64,000 nt of DNA from Calonectria ilicicola (lineage: Eukaryota; Ascomycota; Sordariomycetes; Hypocreales; Nectriaceae), in NCBI GenBank assembly GCA_020809705.1, contig CP085826.1, forward strand, positions 5,146,001-5,210,000. The letters are read 5' to 3'. Below are positions 44,798 to 57,543 of the stretch, one piece after another (the stretch's first letter is position 1; each line of letters begins with the position of its first letter). The position numbers were made by a program, and so were the translations under genes. The notes under the pieces are model-generated. The model was not told the DNA's origin and did not search any database. It worked only from the letters and a program-made list of their open reading frames with translations.

Positions 44798-47700
44798 CTA
44801 AAACTCCATGTCACTGTCCTCTGCATAACTCACGTTCCTTGTTCGCCGGACTTTTTGTGTTGACACACGGCCAGCACCCTTTGGCTCGGGAACGCTGGGA
44901 TGATCTCTCTCGTATGCAGCTCTGAGGACGATTGCCTCTTGATCCCACTTCTGGGCCGCACGAGTGAATGTTTCAATGGCCGCCGCGTAGCCACGTTTCT
45001 GTTCTGCCGCCTGATCTTCGAAAGGCTTTCGTTCTTCGATAGTAGCTTCTTTCCACATTTTGGAAGTCATTACACGAACTTCATTTGGAACAGCACGACC
45101 GCCTCGACCAGGCTTGCGATTCTCCTCACAGCGTTTACGGGCTACGTCAAAGAATGCCTTACTGTAGAGGAGATACGCGTTGCCGGATACCTTGCTCGGA
45201 CGAACAGGTCGCTCCCCAATCTTGGATTTGACGTGGGTCTCTAGGTTGAGCTCATACGCTTCAAGACGGGCTTTAGCAGGGTCCTTTTCAGGCTCTTTCC
45301 GTTTCCGCAAGAGCACTGAATCCCTTGGTAGAATCAGAGGTGTGGGAACCTCGATAGGCCCAATCATTGTCTCCAAGATTTCTGATGCGGCTCTCAACCC
45401 TGATAGATAGGCACCGTGAACCGTTGCCGGGTGAGTTCCAATCGTATGTTCACCAGCAAAGAAAAGATTGCCCACCGAGCGAGCCATTACGTCGTAGTCG
45501 TCAGGTTGCATACCTGGCGCTGCGGACGAATAACTGCCTCTAGCGAAACGATCCGAGCCCCATCTGGTGACTACTGCTTCCACGGGATATGGAACGTCTT
45601 GTCCAAATACACTTCGAAGCACCTCTGTAGCTTCGGATATGAGGCTGTCATTACTCGAGTGCTCCGTTTCAAAGCCAGCATCGCCAGCCATGAGTGCGAT
45701 CAAACAGGGCAGCCCCGTTGTGTTTGAGACGTTGAACCACTGGAAGAACCGACCACGGCTGGTCGAATAATCTTTCTGCGAGGTGCTGTGGCGGTTCTGC
45801 GCTTCTCGTAGCACTCCAAATATGTCCCTATCAGGGTCCCAGAACACCTTGTTAAACACAAGCACCACTTTGTTGAGGATACCAAATCCCAGACGTCCAA
45901 TCACATCCGACTTCCAAGAGGGAAGTGGTGGTTCAAAAGTGATGCTGTTTTGTTTGAGAACACCCAGCGGGATTGTACAAACAACTGCGTCTGCGTCCAC
46001 GATGGAACCATCGTCGCATTCAATGGTAGCAGATCCGAGACTGTTATCGCTGTGATATGATATGCTCTTTACTGGAAACTTGGTCTTCAGGTCCAGCGAG
46101 GTTGGACACTGGACCAACCCACGGGCTACGCTCTGGTACCCGCCCACCACCATTGTATGGCTTCCTTCCCATTCGTTCCCAGCGTCAATATCCCACAACC
46201 CTAGGCTTAGATTGTGCAAATTTGTGGCGTTGCTGTACTCAAGATTGGCAATGTGCCAATTGATTAAACGATAATCTTGAGCATTCAAATCGACAAGCCG
46301 TTTGTATTGGGTTATGGCAGTGTCCATGACGGACCCAAGGGTTGCACCATCATCGTTGATTGCATGGGTGAGATCAATGTTTTCATCCTCTGCTGATTGA
46401 TCTCGTAGCTTCCAGCCCATTAATTTTGCTTTCTCTGATGCTTTCATCATTGCAGGTCTGCCAAGTTCGTTGTACGCCCGACCTGTCAACTTGTCAGATG
46501 ATACAGGAGCGAACCTAATATTATCTGGTATGTTCTGCATAGGGATTGGTGGGACAATAGGCAAAACCGCTGCTGCTGCCTGGTCAGCCAGAATCATCGA
46601 CTTATTTCCATCACTAGGACTATCTCGCCCTTCTTCAAGCAGACTACGATTTCCCTCTACAAGTTTGGACGGTTGAAGTCTGTACTTGTATTCGCTTACA
46701 CGATCTAGACAATCATTGTAGAGTCTTTCCACGAGTTGATCTCGAACGTGGTTCACGGGTTTCCCGTTAATATCATAAATCGTCGTATCGGCTGTGAGCG
46801 GGTGGTAGGGCAGACACAACTGGCCACGAAGAAGGACATTCATGGGATTCCCACGGTCGAACCCAGTGATGATCATGCCGCCCATTTCTGCCGTGTGTCG
46901 CTTGCCCTGGAACGCTGGCAAGGGCTGTGCAGGTTTTGTTTTGAACTCGCGGGAATATACGCGGCCCCCCACACGACTCCTTCCCTCGAGCACTACGACT
47001 CGCGGGGGTTCCTCGCCTCGTTCATAGAACTTATCAGCGTACTGCTTAAACAAACATTCTAGCTGCCTTGCACACCCGAGCCCCGAAATTCCCGCACCGA
47101 TGACTGCAATGGTCTTTTGAGGTTTGATAATAGGGACACCTTTGTCAATTCCAGGTTCACAGACTTGGACACATCCGTAATTGATGTAGCCACGGCGCAC
47201 AAGCCAGTCGTAGCAAACACTCGCCGCATCGAACCAGCGTGCATGTGCAAAGCCGATGGCCTCTTGCCTGGCTACGCCAATCCAAGGGCGTTTCAACCAC
47301 AGGCGGAGTATGCCATTTCTTATATTCAGATAGGTTGTGACTTGGGCATGAGATATATGGTGACAAAGAAGATGGTATTCTTCTTGATGTAAAGCGTATG
47401 GGTTCAGCCGTGATGACTCGGCCGCCATTATGCATTCGCTGGCATACTTGTAAGAAGAGATATCGGTAGGGATAGACGACTTCGGCCGAATGTTGAAGTA
47501 GTAATGTTCGGTATCGCTGTGGGAGCGTGTTTCTTGAAGAGGTCTGAAACTCTGATCTTCATTTTGCTTCTCTCTGAGACCTTCTACTTCAACAGGAGTG
47601 GTAGCTTTACTTGATACCGTTGAAGGAGTTGATGAAAGTTGTGATGCCTCTGTCAAAACTGAGAACGACGACGTGAGCGAGTCGGCGGTACCATTAACAG

Positions 47701-48142
47701 CAGCGGTATGGAGCAATGTTGTATCATCTGCTTGGGAAGCATCTGGTCTATTTAACTTTTAGCCAAATGGCCGGGCCAAAAGGAAACAACGCAGTTCATC
47801 TAGGGTCACGCAAAAAATGGGCTCACCGAGGGACACTTACCCAACACTGACATGAACAGCCATCAAGTCTTCAGACCCGTGAGAACTGACAGCGTCAATA
47901 TCCATGTCCTCAGTCCACACAACTATCTCCGGCGCAGCTTCTGGGGTATGTTCTGTTGAGGTCTGTGTCGACTGGGCTGATGATACCATATCGGGAGTGG
48001 CCGGTGGAGACATTCGATCCTTGGTACCGGTCGCTATCACAGTGGCTGAGAGTGACAATGAATCAAAAGTCTCCTTTCCTCCAAGCCTTCCTTTCCGCAA
48101 CCGTGATGGCGCCTTAAGTGGTTCCCTAAAACCTGGCATCAT
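44798..48142 (-). CDS. LSD1-type histone demethylase: SWIRM, amine oxidase and HMG box
   Basis: Two exons on the minus strand, 48142-47841 and 47747-44798, give 1083 residues. Residues 1 to about 200 are disordered and Ser/Thr-rich. A SWIRM domain lies near 216-296. The FAD-binding motif VIGAGISGLG is near 315-325 and FFAGEHTIGTHPA closes the amine-oxidase fold. LNKVVLVF near residue 730 aligns with the segment of human LSD1 that holds its catalytic-site Lys. A C-terminal HMG-box-like region (PSKVSGNAYLLYSKAFFDVA onward) spans about 949-1050. This combination is that of fission-yeast Lsd1/Lsd2 and their filamentous-fungal relatives. Where human LSD1 has its tower helices this protein has about 120 residues without an obvious long coiled coil. 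By family knowledge it oxidises mono- or dimethyl-lysine on histone H3 in the nucleus. Confidence 0.93.
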
Positions 48143-48909
48143 AGTTGCGATATTTTATCAAGATACTATTTTTTTATTCACGTACAAGACGAGGTATAAA
48201 AACCACGTCTATCGTAGTAGGCGGGGGATATCAACCTCGACTTTTGTTGGACTTAAATTCATAGACGAATGAAATGAGAAAAGCGGCATTATACGGCGAT
48301 ATGGTATTGACCAAGGCAGACTGTTTAGTTTCATTAGCATTGGATGGTTGTCTTACACAGACCTCTTTGTGATTTACCTACCACAGTTGATGACTTCAGG
48401 CGAACAGGTGGGTGTATATACTGATCAAAGTCCTCGCTCATTTAGTTGGGGGTCTTATCGTCCGCAATGGTCGGTTTGGCGACGTCAATCAATCCATGGC
48501 AGGTGACAGGGGCATTATTGTCTGCTTCGATGCCCCAATTGCGCTTTTCGTTGGCTTTCGTCTCAGGAAACTCGATGCAAGGGCTCGGACTCAGTCAGCC
48601 ATTGCCGCCCCTCAGAATGGGGGAAACCATGTTTATGGTCATGATCACGTGCGGTACAGCGACGAATCAGAGGCTTGAGGTGGATCCAGACCTCCATTCC
48701 AACAACAAGCGTCCTCAGTTCTTCTCAAGACTCTAACAAGAAGATGTCACTGATCACGGCGAACGCCAGCTCCTACGTAATGTCAACTATCATCTGAGCG
48801 GTATAACAGGCCCTTTATCCCTCATTCACACCAATGTCCCTTCGTCGTAGGGGCCCTCTCAAATGAACAAACAAACAAAGCAATCAACCATCCCGTCGAA
48901 TATCAGGTA
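48143..48909. other. Tandem spacer: LSD1-like promoter and VPS33 3' flank
   Basis: 767 bases. The left part is AT-rich and should hold the LSD1-like leader and promoter; the right part is the VPS33 3' UTR. Short open frames have no recognisable features. Confidence 0.45.
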
Positions 48910-51112
48910 TTATACGTGTGCTTGATTCGATTCAGGCGCGGGTGTTGAATTGCTCTCCTTCGCAAACGAGCCCTTTTCGATCGCCGCGTCCATCATCCTA
49001 TTCCCGCTAATGATGGATGTCGTGCAGATGACAATATTTCGCCGGCCTAGAGACTCCTGTTAGATCATATCAATGCGTTATGGTGAGGTGTCAAACTTAC
49101 CCTCCTCTTGTTTTGCGATGAATCTCAGAGCGGCAATCTCGGTAAATGTGATGCCGCCCACAAATACAACAAAAACAGTCTGTCTGCTGCCGTTTCCAGA
49201 GAGAAGCGCCCTCGCCTTGACGGCCTTGTCCTCGCCCTTCTGATGCTCATAGAAGGTTTGACCACGAACATGCTTCACTGCATCATCGAACCCATGCCAT
49301 CCTTGTGTCCCGGCCCCAGCCGAACCTCCAGCAGCACCAGCAGCTCCGCCACCTTTTGTGACCGAGAGTAAATACTGTTTTTGGAGGATGCACTGAACAA
49401 GCCGAATCGATAGCGGAGCATAGCCGCTGTACACGTAAGATATATCATTGGGGTCGTCTTCTTGGACTTCATCGACAATGAGACGAAGCTGTTTGCGTAG
49501 ATAAGTGTAGTTGGTTTTAGTGCCGCTGGGACCAACATTGCCTGTCATTGGGATCATCCCCGCAAGAGGCGATGACCTAGACAAGAATAGCTGCAATTTC
49601 TCTAGGTTGTTTAGTGTCAACAAATGTTGATAACCGTAGCCCTCAAGGATCAATCGCCTGAATTGGTCGAAATCCTTGGGCTTTACGCCCCCAGAGATAC
49701 ACGAGTAGATGCAAAGAAGCCTTAGCGTCTCACGGATCGGGGCATCACGGGCAATCAGCTCCTCGATGCCCTCAATCTGAGAAGATGGATCGGCACCAGC
49801 AGCCAGGTTTTGCTGAACTTCCAATAATCCCTTGAACAAATCTGTTCGTGTGTGTTTTATAATTTCCTCAGCTAGGCCAGTATGTATCCTAGCACTCTGC
49901 TGCTCTTGCTGGTACCCAGGCAATTGGCTGACAAAGTCCTTGAGTTCCGCAATCGTCTTGGTCTTGTGTTGGGTTTCATAATCGCTCTGTACCTTTTGCA
50001 ATCGTCGAGCTACTTTATTTAGAAGACTTCCAACTATGGCGAAGTTGGCGTCCCTCAGCTGATCATAGAGTTTGTCGCTTGAATCCAGCTGAATTGTTCT
50101 CTTACGACTCTGCGAGGTTGTCGCAGAGGATTGTTGCGCCGGGGCACCCACAACAGTCGTATCGACCTTGGTCTGATTGTGTTGAATCTCGAATACTTCG
50201 TCAATAAGACCCTCATACGTCAACTGCGTGAGCAGAGGAGTCACAAAATCAACCTCACGGTCAATTATAATAACACTCTCGTTCGTGGTGCTCGGCGAAA
50301 GCCCAATCTTATTTGATTCAGTAGCTTCCTCGCCCGCGAGAAGCTCTTGTCGCATACGCGTGAGAAGCTCCGCTACCCTTTTCGCATTATCGCCTTTACC
50401 AATAACTTTGGGAAACAAGCCATGATTTTGCTGGATCTCCATCAGGGCCCTTGCAAGGAGGAAGCTGGGTGTCACATCTTTCGATATGTACAGGTCTCGG
50501 AAGGAATCGTCTAGTTCCAAAGATAGAACGTCTTTTTCGAGTGGAAAGAAGGATAAAGGGAGTTCAGAGACGTTGACATCTCCAAGTACGCCGGCTTCTT
50601 CTAGCTGCTGGTCCGATACGAGGGTGCGTCGAGGTACCCAGAAGATGTGAAAGTCGTGGGGCGTCTGACTCTCGCGCTGAACTCGTTTGATCTGGGCTAA
50701 AGTTGCTTGTTAGATCGCATCCACGGTGTCTTTCGATGGAGTTTGCGCACCTGCTATCGTCTCTGCATGGCGACCGCATTCGCCCCGCGAAATGAAGACG
50801 ACATTTCGCTGGCTGGTGTCGACATTATTGTTTTCGAGGATGAAGAACTTATCAACTCCGTATTCTTGGAGAACTGCGACCTTCACAATGAGGCCAATCG
50901 GCCCGACCAAGCTTCGATCTAAAACAACGTTTTTCTTTCCGCGGACCTGAGGATCACGACGCGATCAGTTAGCTGCCTGCAGACGGCCGGGAGAGCTCCG
51001 CGGGGTTGGGCGGAGAAAGGCAAGCCTTACGTACACCTTCAAGCAAATAGAGCAGGTCCTTTCGGGCCTTGTTGCGGATCTGCTCGGTGCTGAATTCCGT
51101 GCGAGGAGCCAT
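48910..51112 (-). CDS. VPS33: Vacuolar SM protein Vps33 (HOPS/CORVET core)
   Basis: Four exons on the minus strand: 51112-51035, 50946-50751, 50696-49101 and 49046-48910, giving 668 residues, the normal size for Vps33. The ATG at 51112 opens MAPRTEFSTEQIRNKARKDL. SM-family features include the LDRSLVGPIGLI strand, the ESVIIIDREVDFVTPLLTQLTYEGLIDE central signature, and a C-terminal GGITFTEIAALRF segment completed by the last exon (NIVICTTSIISG). A Gly/Ala-rich linker interrupts the last third. By family knowledge Vps33 binds SNAREs as the Sec1/Munc18 subunit of HOPS and CORVET and drives vacuole and endosome fusion. The last coding exon supplies the end of the fold and would be lost if intron 3 were missed. 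Confidence 0.95.
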
Positions 51113-51863
51113 GGTGGCCCGACGCAAGCTGGTGGGAGAGTGGGAGTCGAGGGGTTGAGCGCGATGGCAGATGGAACGTTGTCGGGAGATGGGCGCCTAT
51201 GAAGTTGGTTCGCTGGCGGTGAAGCTCTGGCGGGGCCAGCACTGAGCCTCAGTGGCAGCAGGCCACCCAATCCCACTGAAACGTGTGTAGCCGTCAAAAA
51301 CCGACGTCATTTAGTGGGATAGGTGGGACAGAGTGTCCGATAAGATTCTCGGAAGGCTTTTTTTTTTTTTTTTTTTAAGATACGATGAGAGTTTTGATTA
51401 TAAGAGGGATGCTAAAAGGGTCGTGCCCTATATAAGCGGGCAACTTATCAAAAGTAGAGGAGGACGGACTATTTCCTAATGCCTCGCGTAGCAGACCTGA
51501 ATGAGTCTGTCATGATGGACCCACCCCTTGCCCCTCTCGTCAACACATGCCATGACTCCAAATGATGATGCTTCTGATGGTTGAATAACTGCTCGAATCA
51601 GGCGACATATTCCAGTAAAACTATCGCGTTCCAACGATAGATATGTGCTGAACCCGGTTGGCGTAAGATCATAAAACGCCGGTTGGACCAACGGCCCTAA
51701 GCAAACATCAAATGCCATAAATGTCCCTCTCCAATATCATCATGCCTGCCCATGCCGAATTACCTACCATGGACCTTAACGCCAAAGAAGCAAATAAATT
51801 GCCCGCAGACTTTGTTTGTATATTTGCAAAGCTTTACCCCAGTGTCTAATGACCCAAGGCCCG
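51113..51863. other. Tandem spacer: VPS33 promoter and E2 3' flank
   Basis: 751 bases. It contains a T19 tract (51358-51376) about 250 bases upstream of VPS33, which on the VPS33 sense strand is a poly-dA stretch of the kind that excludes nucleosomes, and a TATATAAG string at 51429-51436. No gene is seen. Confidence 0.45.
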
Positions 51864-52484
51864 TTACACGGTATTATCGTGGTAGAGAAACTCGATGTCA
51901 CGCGGTCGAAGTTTGTTGCCCCGCACAAAGTCCTCGTCGCCTGGGGGCCGCTCGTTTTTGTCATTGCTGGTCAACATACTTTGAATGCTCATGCAAACAC
52001 TAGAGACGCTTTGAACCGGACTCCAGCCCTGCTGGCCGAGTAGATCGAGGCAGATGATGCCATTGGAGTATATGTGGGGATGCATCGGGATCGGACGGTC
52101 AGGTCGCTTGTCGAATGTCACTTCGGGGGGTTCTGGGTTGATGTCGTTGTTAGTCTCTAGTTTTGGGGGCTTCTCAAACAAGGCTCCTATAATCGGATGT
52201 GACGTACCGATGGGATACATCTTGGGAAACTGAAATTTGAGGCGATAGATCTGGCCTTGGTAGAGTGGGTTGTCGTCAAGGACGCGAATATCAAGATACC
52301 AATCTCCAGCGACGCTATCCTCGCGATCTAGTAGCTCTATCCCAGGCGGCATGCCATCCTTGTGAATCTGTGGGGCACCAGGAGGTCATATCAGACATGT
52401 TCTTACTTGTCGGGAGACGGAAGCACTCAAACATACCTTGCCGAGCTCCTTAAGTAGACGCCTGTCCCGCGTCGCCCCAGCCAT
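51864..52484 (-). CDS. UBE2W-like ubiquitin-conjugating enzyme
   Basis: Three exons on the minus strand, 52484-52437, 52367-52208 and 52132-51864, give 158 residues. The catalytic Cys97 lies in NGIICLDLLG and is preceded by HPH (87-89) instead of the common HPN, as in the UBE2W class, which ubiquitinates protein N-termini. The end LYHDNTV also resembles the WYHDDTC end of UBE2W. Intron 2 (52207-52133) is 75 nt, has GTACGT and CCCAG ends, and contains no in-frame stop, so the ORF reads through it; removing it restores YPIEPPEVTFDK, the standard E2 core, which is why it was placed. Family assignment is good; the N-terminal substrate preference is inference. Confidence 0.9.
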
Positions 52485-52662
52485 CTTTTCCTCTTGAAAG
52501 TTCCGGTTGTCTCTCTTCCTCCCTTTCTGTCGCCCCGATGTTCAGTGTCGTGACGTGTGGTTCCGTGACGTGATGGGTATGCGGTGTGGTTGTAGGTGCA
52601 AGTTTGGATGGTGTTGGTTGGAATGTGAGGCAGGCAAAACTAAAGGGTCGCTGTAGGAGGGG

Positions 52663-52691
52663 CCCCCCCCCCAAAACGTTACCCCCCTCCC
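52663..52691 (-). other. Possible G-quadruplex in the E2 promoter
   Basis: C10 (52663-52672), C6 (52682-52687) and C3 (52689-52691) on the plus strand give long G-runs on the minus (sense) strand about 180-210 bases upstream of the E2 start codon. The longest run could supply two G-tracts. Folding is inferred. Confidence 0.45.
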
Positions 52692-55600
52692 AAAGTGGCG
52701 CTGCCATTCGTCTGCATGCGCCTGGGCCTCTTCGTTTCCACCTAAAAGCATCCGCATCTGACGGACGTTTTTTTTTTTTGTCATATCCATAACATGCTAA
52801 AGGTGTTATATAGAATGAAATGTTTCATCTGTACTGGTTTTATTTCGACAGACACGTGCAATGTTGTGTGTCAAAGTTTGCCGCCTGTTGGTAAAATTGG
52901 TAATTTCGCAGCAGTAAAGTGCATCTGCATTTAGACCATGCATGGATATTGGGTGTGCCCAATCCCGGTTTTGTGAGATGTAGTCTTTTTCTCTGTGAAA
53001 TATAGAGCCAGTTTCATATTGTTTTTAACACTCTAGTATAGTGCTAGGTCATGGATCCTCTGGAATCTGATTCCAAAAGGCACGCCAATGACCAATTTAT
53101 CATTATCATCAACCGAAGTCGCTACAAATACATACTTTTGATGACAATATATAGTTTTTTTCTTCTCTCGTCAAATAGCCCAGTTTTTTTTTCCAGCGGA
53201 ATTTGTCAACTCGAACCGATCCCCTCATATCATCCATCCATCACAATGCTCAAAGGACACGAGGGAGGGAATGGTAATAAACTAGACTGAAGAGGGGAGA
53301 GGAATTGGCGATATAACCAATGAGAGTGCGGTAAATACCAAGGCATTGGGTAGAAATCAAAGATTATTTGGTTTCTCCTTTTTGCTACGACCGAGGTTAA
53401 CTATATGATCCAAGGTGAAGTAGGATGTTGATACCCCACAAATTATAATGCTACTCATGACTGCAACGGAAGATGCTCTTTATTTTACTGGGCCAATCCT
53501 GCGCCTGAATTTCAAGAAAAGATGAATTGAATAAAATGACATAGACTTGGTACGGAATAAAGCTAATGACCAATATCTAGCCAGTCGATAACCTCCCTCG
53601 ACCGATAGACTATAGAGAGTAGATGATGTCCCTTTCGAGCGAATTCGAACTTGGTAGGATGTTGAAGAAGCACTGGTAATTCCATACCGAAATATGTAAT
53701 TTGAATGCGCATAGAAAGGCAAACAAAAATTTGACAAACACAACAACTAGAATAGTGAGCAGCGCTGAGTTAACCAAATCCCAACGCACTGTGGATGGCT
53801 GTTTTCAAGTTGCGTTGCGGTCACACATCTTCCTTGGCTCCTCATGCACCCAATGGAAGGTATTAACAATACAGGTTGGTGGAAGCGGCACTGTTTGAAA
53901 GAAACTGGAACTACATTGGGTTTTCTTCGTAATGGACTTGAAGTTTTAGGTGATCATATGACCAGTTCCTGAGCGATAAGCTAGATTGCACATGGAGCTA
54001 AAGTCATGCTGATTGGAGATATTTCTCTTTTCCAGTGACTGCTGGGGTTTTATGTCACACAATGTCAGGCCCGTTCAACTTAATTTTTTTTTAAGACGAG
54101 GGCCAGTCACATTGAACTACTGCTTGTGTGTGAGCACTATGCTGAGACGAGATGGTGTTGTTGCCACAGGCCAAGCTGATTGACTAGCGCATTGGCTAGG
54201 GAATTTGGAGCGTGGTTCTCCAACCTCTACGGAGATACGCTTGCCCAAGTGCAGGACCATGCTGATGTGCCATCTCCTCAGCATTCTAATTGTGGCGCTG
54301 TCAGAAGACTATGGCAAAACACCAGCTGTCGTGGGCTGTTCAGCGTGGCGTTCTGCTGTTACTGCAAACGGCCAATGACCGGATACAACTGAGCCTTGGG
54401 CTTTGCATGTTGCATGGTGTTTTATAATTGGACGAAGTTGAAGATGGAACGGTCTTGATCTGATTTATTCGCCCATAGAATGATGGTTGGCTTATCGGCT
54501 TAGAAGATGGAAGAGAGGCCGATAGTCAATGGCTTTCCAAGATTTGGACACACTCACTGAGGCCTCCATATATTCTGGTAGTTGGTAGTGAGTGATCATG
54601 TCCAGGCCCCTCAGGAGGAAAAAAAAAAAATGAACAAGACCAGGCAGGCTTTCATGCACCGAAATCCCGATAGGGCTGAGAGACCAAAGACCCAAAGCGT
54701 GTGGCGCGGGAACTTATTCAGCAGTTCATTCACAAGGAATCCCCCCAAAAATGCCTTGTGCGGGTGCTAAGCCACGATGTAAAGTGGGAGCGACATGAAT
54801 GGGACGAGATACGGGATGGGTTGACAGGGTGCTGGGAACACGGGGTGGGGTTCTTTCGGCATCCCGTAGTGCCTTGCCAAGCACCTGCCAAGGGTTGGAG
54901 GGGCAGTTGAGCAGCGCGACAGGGGAGAGCGAGTGGTCTGAGTCGTAATAGCGTCCGCTAGAACCATAGGGAACTCCGGGGATAATCAACGATGAGCTGC
55001 TGGGGATATGTTTTTCACTGCCACGGAACCATGGGTGGTGGTGCACAATTGGATGCCGCTATTGGTGATGCCGCGCCTACATGACGCATGCCTTGCCTCG
55101 CCTACCAACTATTGTTTTGATTTCGAGAGGCCACCGACACTACTGTATTTGGGCACCATGTTGGTCTCAGACGCCAATCCAATGAATGCATGGCAGGCTG
55201 ATTAGGTACCTTTTGCCGTAGCGTGCCTTTTATACACGTTACGTGGTGGGTTGAGCGGTGGGCCGCCAAAGATGACGGTAGCCCCTCCCTCGTCAAATCC
55301 ACCCTGAGGAAATTGGTGAAATGGCGGACAGGGCTGGGGGACGACGACTGCAGTGAGAGGAAATCTTGGAACACGGGGTGACAGCGGTGGTGCTGGTGGT
55401 GCTGGTCTAGTGGTGGGCTGTGGCCCAAAGGCACATCCAGCATCCATCACGGCAGGTTGGTTGGGTGGCCGGGCTGGGGACCATAGCCATACCATGTAAG
55501 TTGCTTGAGCAGGTGTACTAAGTAGGCATGGTATGGGTATATTTGGTACAGGCGCAGGCATATCGACACAGATGGCACATGGCGGCGGCGGGTGGTAGGC

Positions 55601-55699
55601 TTTTGACGGGCCTCCCAGCTCCAGCCCAGCTCCAGGGGGTCGCTTTTCTTATTAGCTGTCGCAAGTTAAAGGCTTCTCCTCAATCCATCCCCAAATAGC

Positions 55700-55717
55700 C
55701 CCCATCCCCATCCCCAT
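55700..55717 (+). repeat. CCCCAT triple repeat in the kinase leader region
   Basis: Three perfect CCCCAT hexamers about 260 bases before the kinase start codon, inside a pyrimidine-rich tract. Confidence 0.85.
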
Positions 55718-55972
55718 CCGCCAGTCAGCCTGCCCTGTCCGTGCCCAGTCGCCCGCCGCCCGTCGCCCGCCTTTCTCGTTCATCGTTCATCACCATCCCT
55801 CCTCCTCCCCATATCGCATTGTTTTGGCATCGGGCTCTCTCCCTATTCCTTCGCACCGAGTCCACGCCTGTTTCTCTCATCCACCTGCTCCGGTTCCAGT
55901 CTCGCCCACCGCCTGCAGCTTGGCCCGTCCATTTCACCCGCTGATCCCATAACTTCTCAGTGCTACCCCGCC

Positions 55973-57543
55973 ATGAGCCGTGAGTCGCGACGATGCCAGC
56001 CTTACTCGTCTCCCCGCCCCAGATATTTGGATGCCTTTGCATTGCGACACGGATGGACACACTTGACTATCTGCTGTCTCTCCGAATCTGCCATCTCCCC
56101 AAACTCGTCTTCTTCCGTCACTTCATCCTCTCTATGATCCTCTCGCTGACTATGATCTTCTTTCACCAGTCCACGGCATGCTCAACCGGCTCCAGGGCCA
56201 ACCTGAGAGCTACGACAAAAAGTACGCGACCCTTTCCCCCCATGCCAACTCCCCCAGCTCGATCATGGATGGATTCCTAACATTTATACTTTTATGAATT
56301 CAGGGCCCAATATAGATTCGGTCGTACTCTGGGTGCTGGTACCTATGGAGTCGTTCGCGAGGCTGATTGCCAGATTGGCAAAGTCGCTGTCAAGATCATC
56401 CTGAAGCGCAATGTGAAGGGCAACGAGCACATGGTCTACGACGAGTTGGCGATGCTGCAGAAGCTCAAGCATCCCCACATCGTCAAGTTTGTTGACTGGT
56501 TCGAGTCGCGAGTAAGCTGAACCCCTCGTCGACGCTCCCCGCAAAGGACGATCTCGACTAACCCCGCCACAGGACAAGTTTTACATTGTCACCCAGCTGG
56601 CTACCGGTGGCGAGCTCTTCGATCGAATTTGCGAGCAGGGCAAGTTTACAGAAAAGGATGCCGCCTTTACCATCAAGCAGATCCTTGGGGCGGTCGACTT
56701 CCTCCACAGAAACCAGATTGTCCACAGAGGTATTGCACCCTCACCCCTCCATCATTGCGTAAAATCCCTAACTCAAGATGGTCAGACCTAAAGCCTGAGA
56801 ACCTCCTATACCTTAGCAAGGACCTCGATTCCGACCTTGTCCTTGCCGACTTTGGTATTGCCAAGATGCTGGACGGCAAGTCTGAGTCTCTCAAGACCAT
56901 GGCTGGCTCGTTTGGCTATGCGGCCCCCGAAGTCATGCGCAAGGAAGGACACGGCAAGCCCGTTGATATGTGGTCTATGGGTGTTATTACCTACACCCTC
57001 CTCTGCGGTTACTCTCCCTTCAGAAGCGAGACACTTCAGGACCTGATTAGGGAATGCACCGAGAACTCGGTCATCTTCCATGAGCGATACTGGAGAGATG
57101 TCAGTGACGACGCCAAGGACTTTATCCTGCGTCTTATCAACCCCGACCCCGATCAGCGCTTCACCAGCGAGGTACGATTCCGTTTCATATTTAAACACTA
57201 TTGCCATTTTTGCGAAACATGATGCTAACCGTCTATCCAGCAAGCCTTGAACCACGTCTGGCTCACTGGTGAGACTGCTACCGACCACAACTTGGTGCCC
57301 GAGATCAGGGCCTCCCGCGCCAGGACCAGGCTCAGGCGCGCATTCCAAAAGATCAAGCTCGCTCGCCGCATCCAAAAGCTTCGCGAACAGGAGGACAACC
57401 CGACCGACTCGGATCTCTCCGATCTTTTCCGCGAGGTCGCTCTTGCCAATGCTGCAGTTGACAAGGACGAGAAGGAGGTTCTGCGTGTTACCCAGGAGGT
57501 TGAAAAGGAACAGAGACGCCGAAGTTTCATGGGCCAGATATGA
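55973..57543 (+). CDS. CMK1: Calcium/calmodulin-dependent protein kinase, CaMK1-like
   Basis: Six exons: 55973-55979, 56170-56221, 56304-56511, 56573-56729, 56786-57171 and 57241-57543, giving 370 residues. The first coding exon is only seven bases (ATG AGC C), joined to give [12 protein letters not shown]. The kinase has GAGTYGVV (glycine loop), VAVKIIL (ATP Lys), HRDLKPEN (assembled across intron 4), ADFGIAK and the activation loop [11 protein letters not shown]. The C-terminal tail has a basic helix ([20 protein letters not shown]) that is a good calmodulin-binding and autoinhibitory candidate. By family knowledge it transduces calcium signals. The Ser in GSFGY stands where animal CaMK1 has the activating Thr; I believe this is common in fungal members. 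Confidence 0.94.

Larger units (their letters stand above)
52485..55972. promoter_or_regulatory. 3.5-kb divergent region, E2 and calmodulin-kinase genes
   Basis: No convincing gene. The left end has G-rich tracts on the E2 sense strand; the middle (about 52800-54500) is AT-richer; the right end (about 55680-55972) is a strongly pyrimidine-rich plus-strand leader for the kinase with a CCCCAT repeat. Short open frames have no recognisable domain. Confidence 0.5.
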
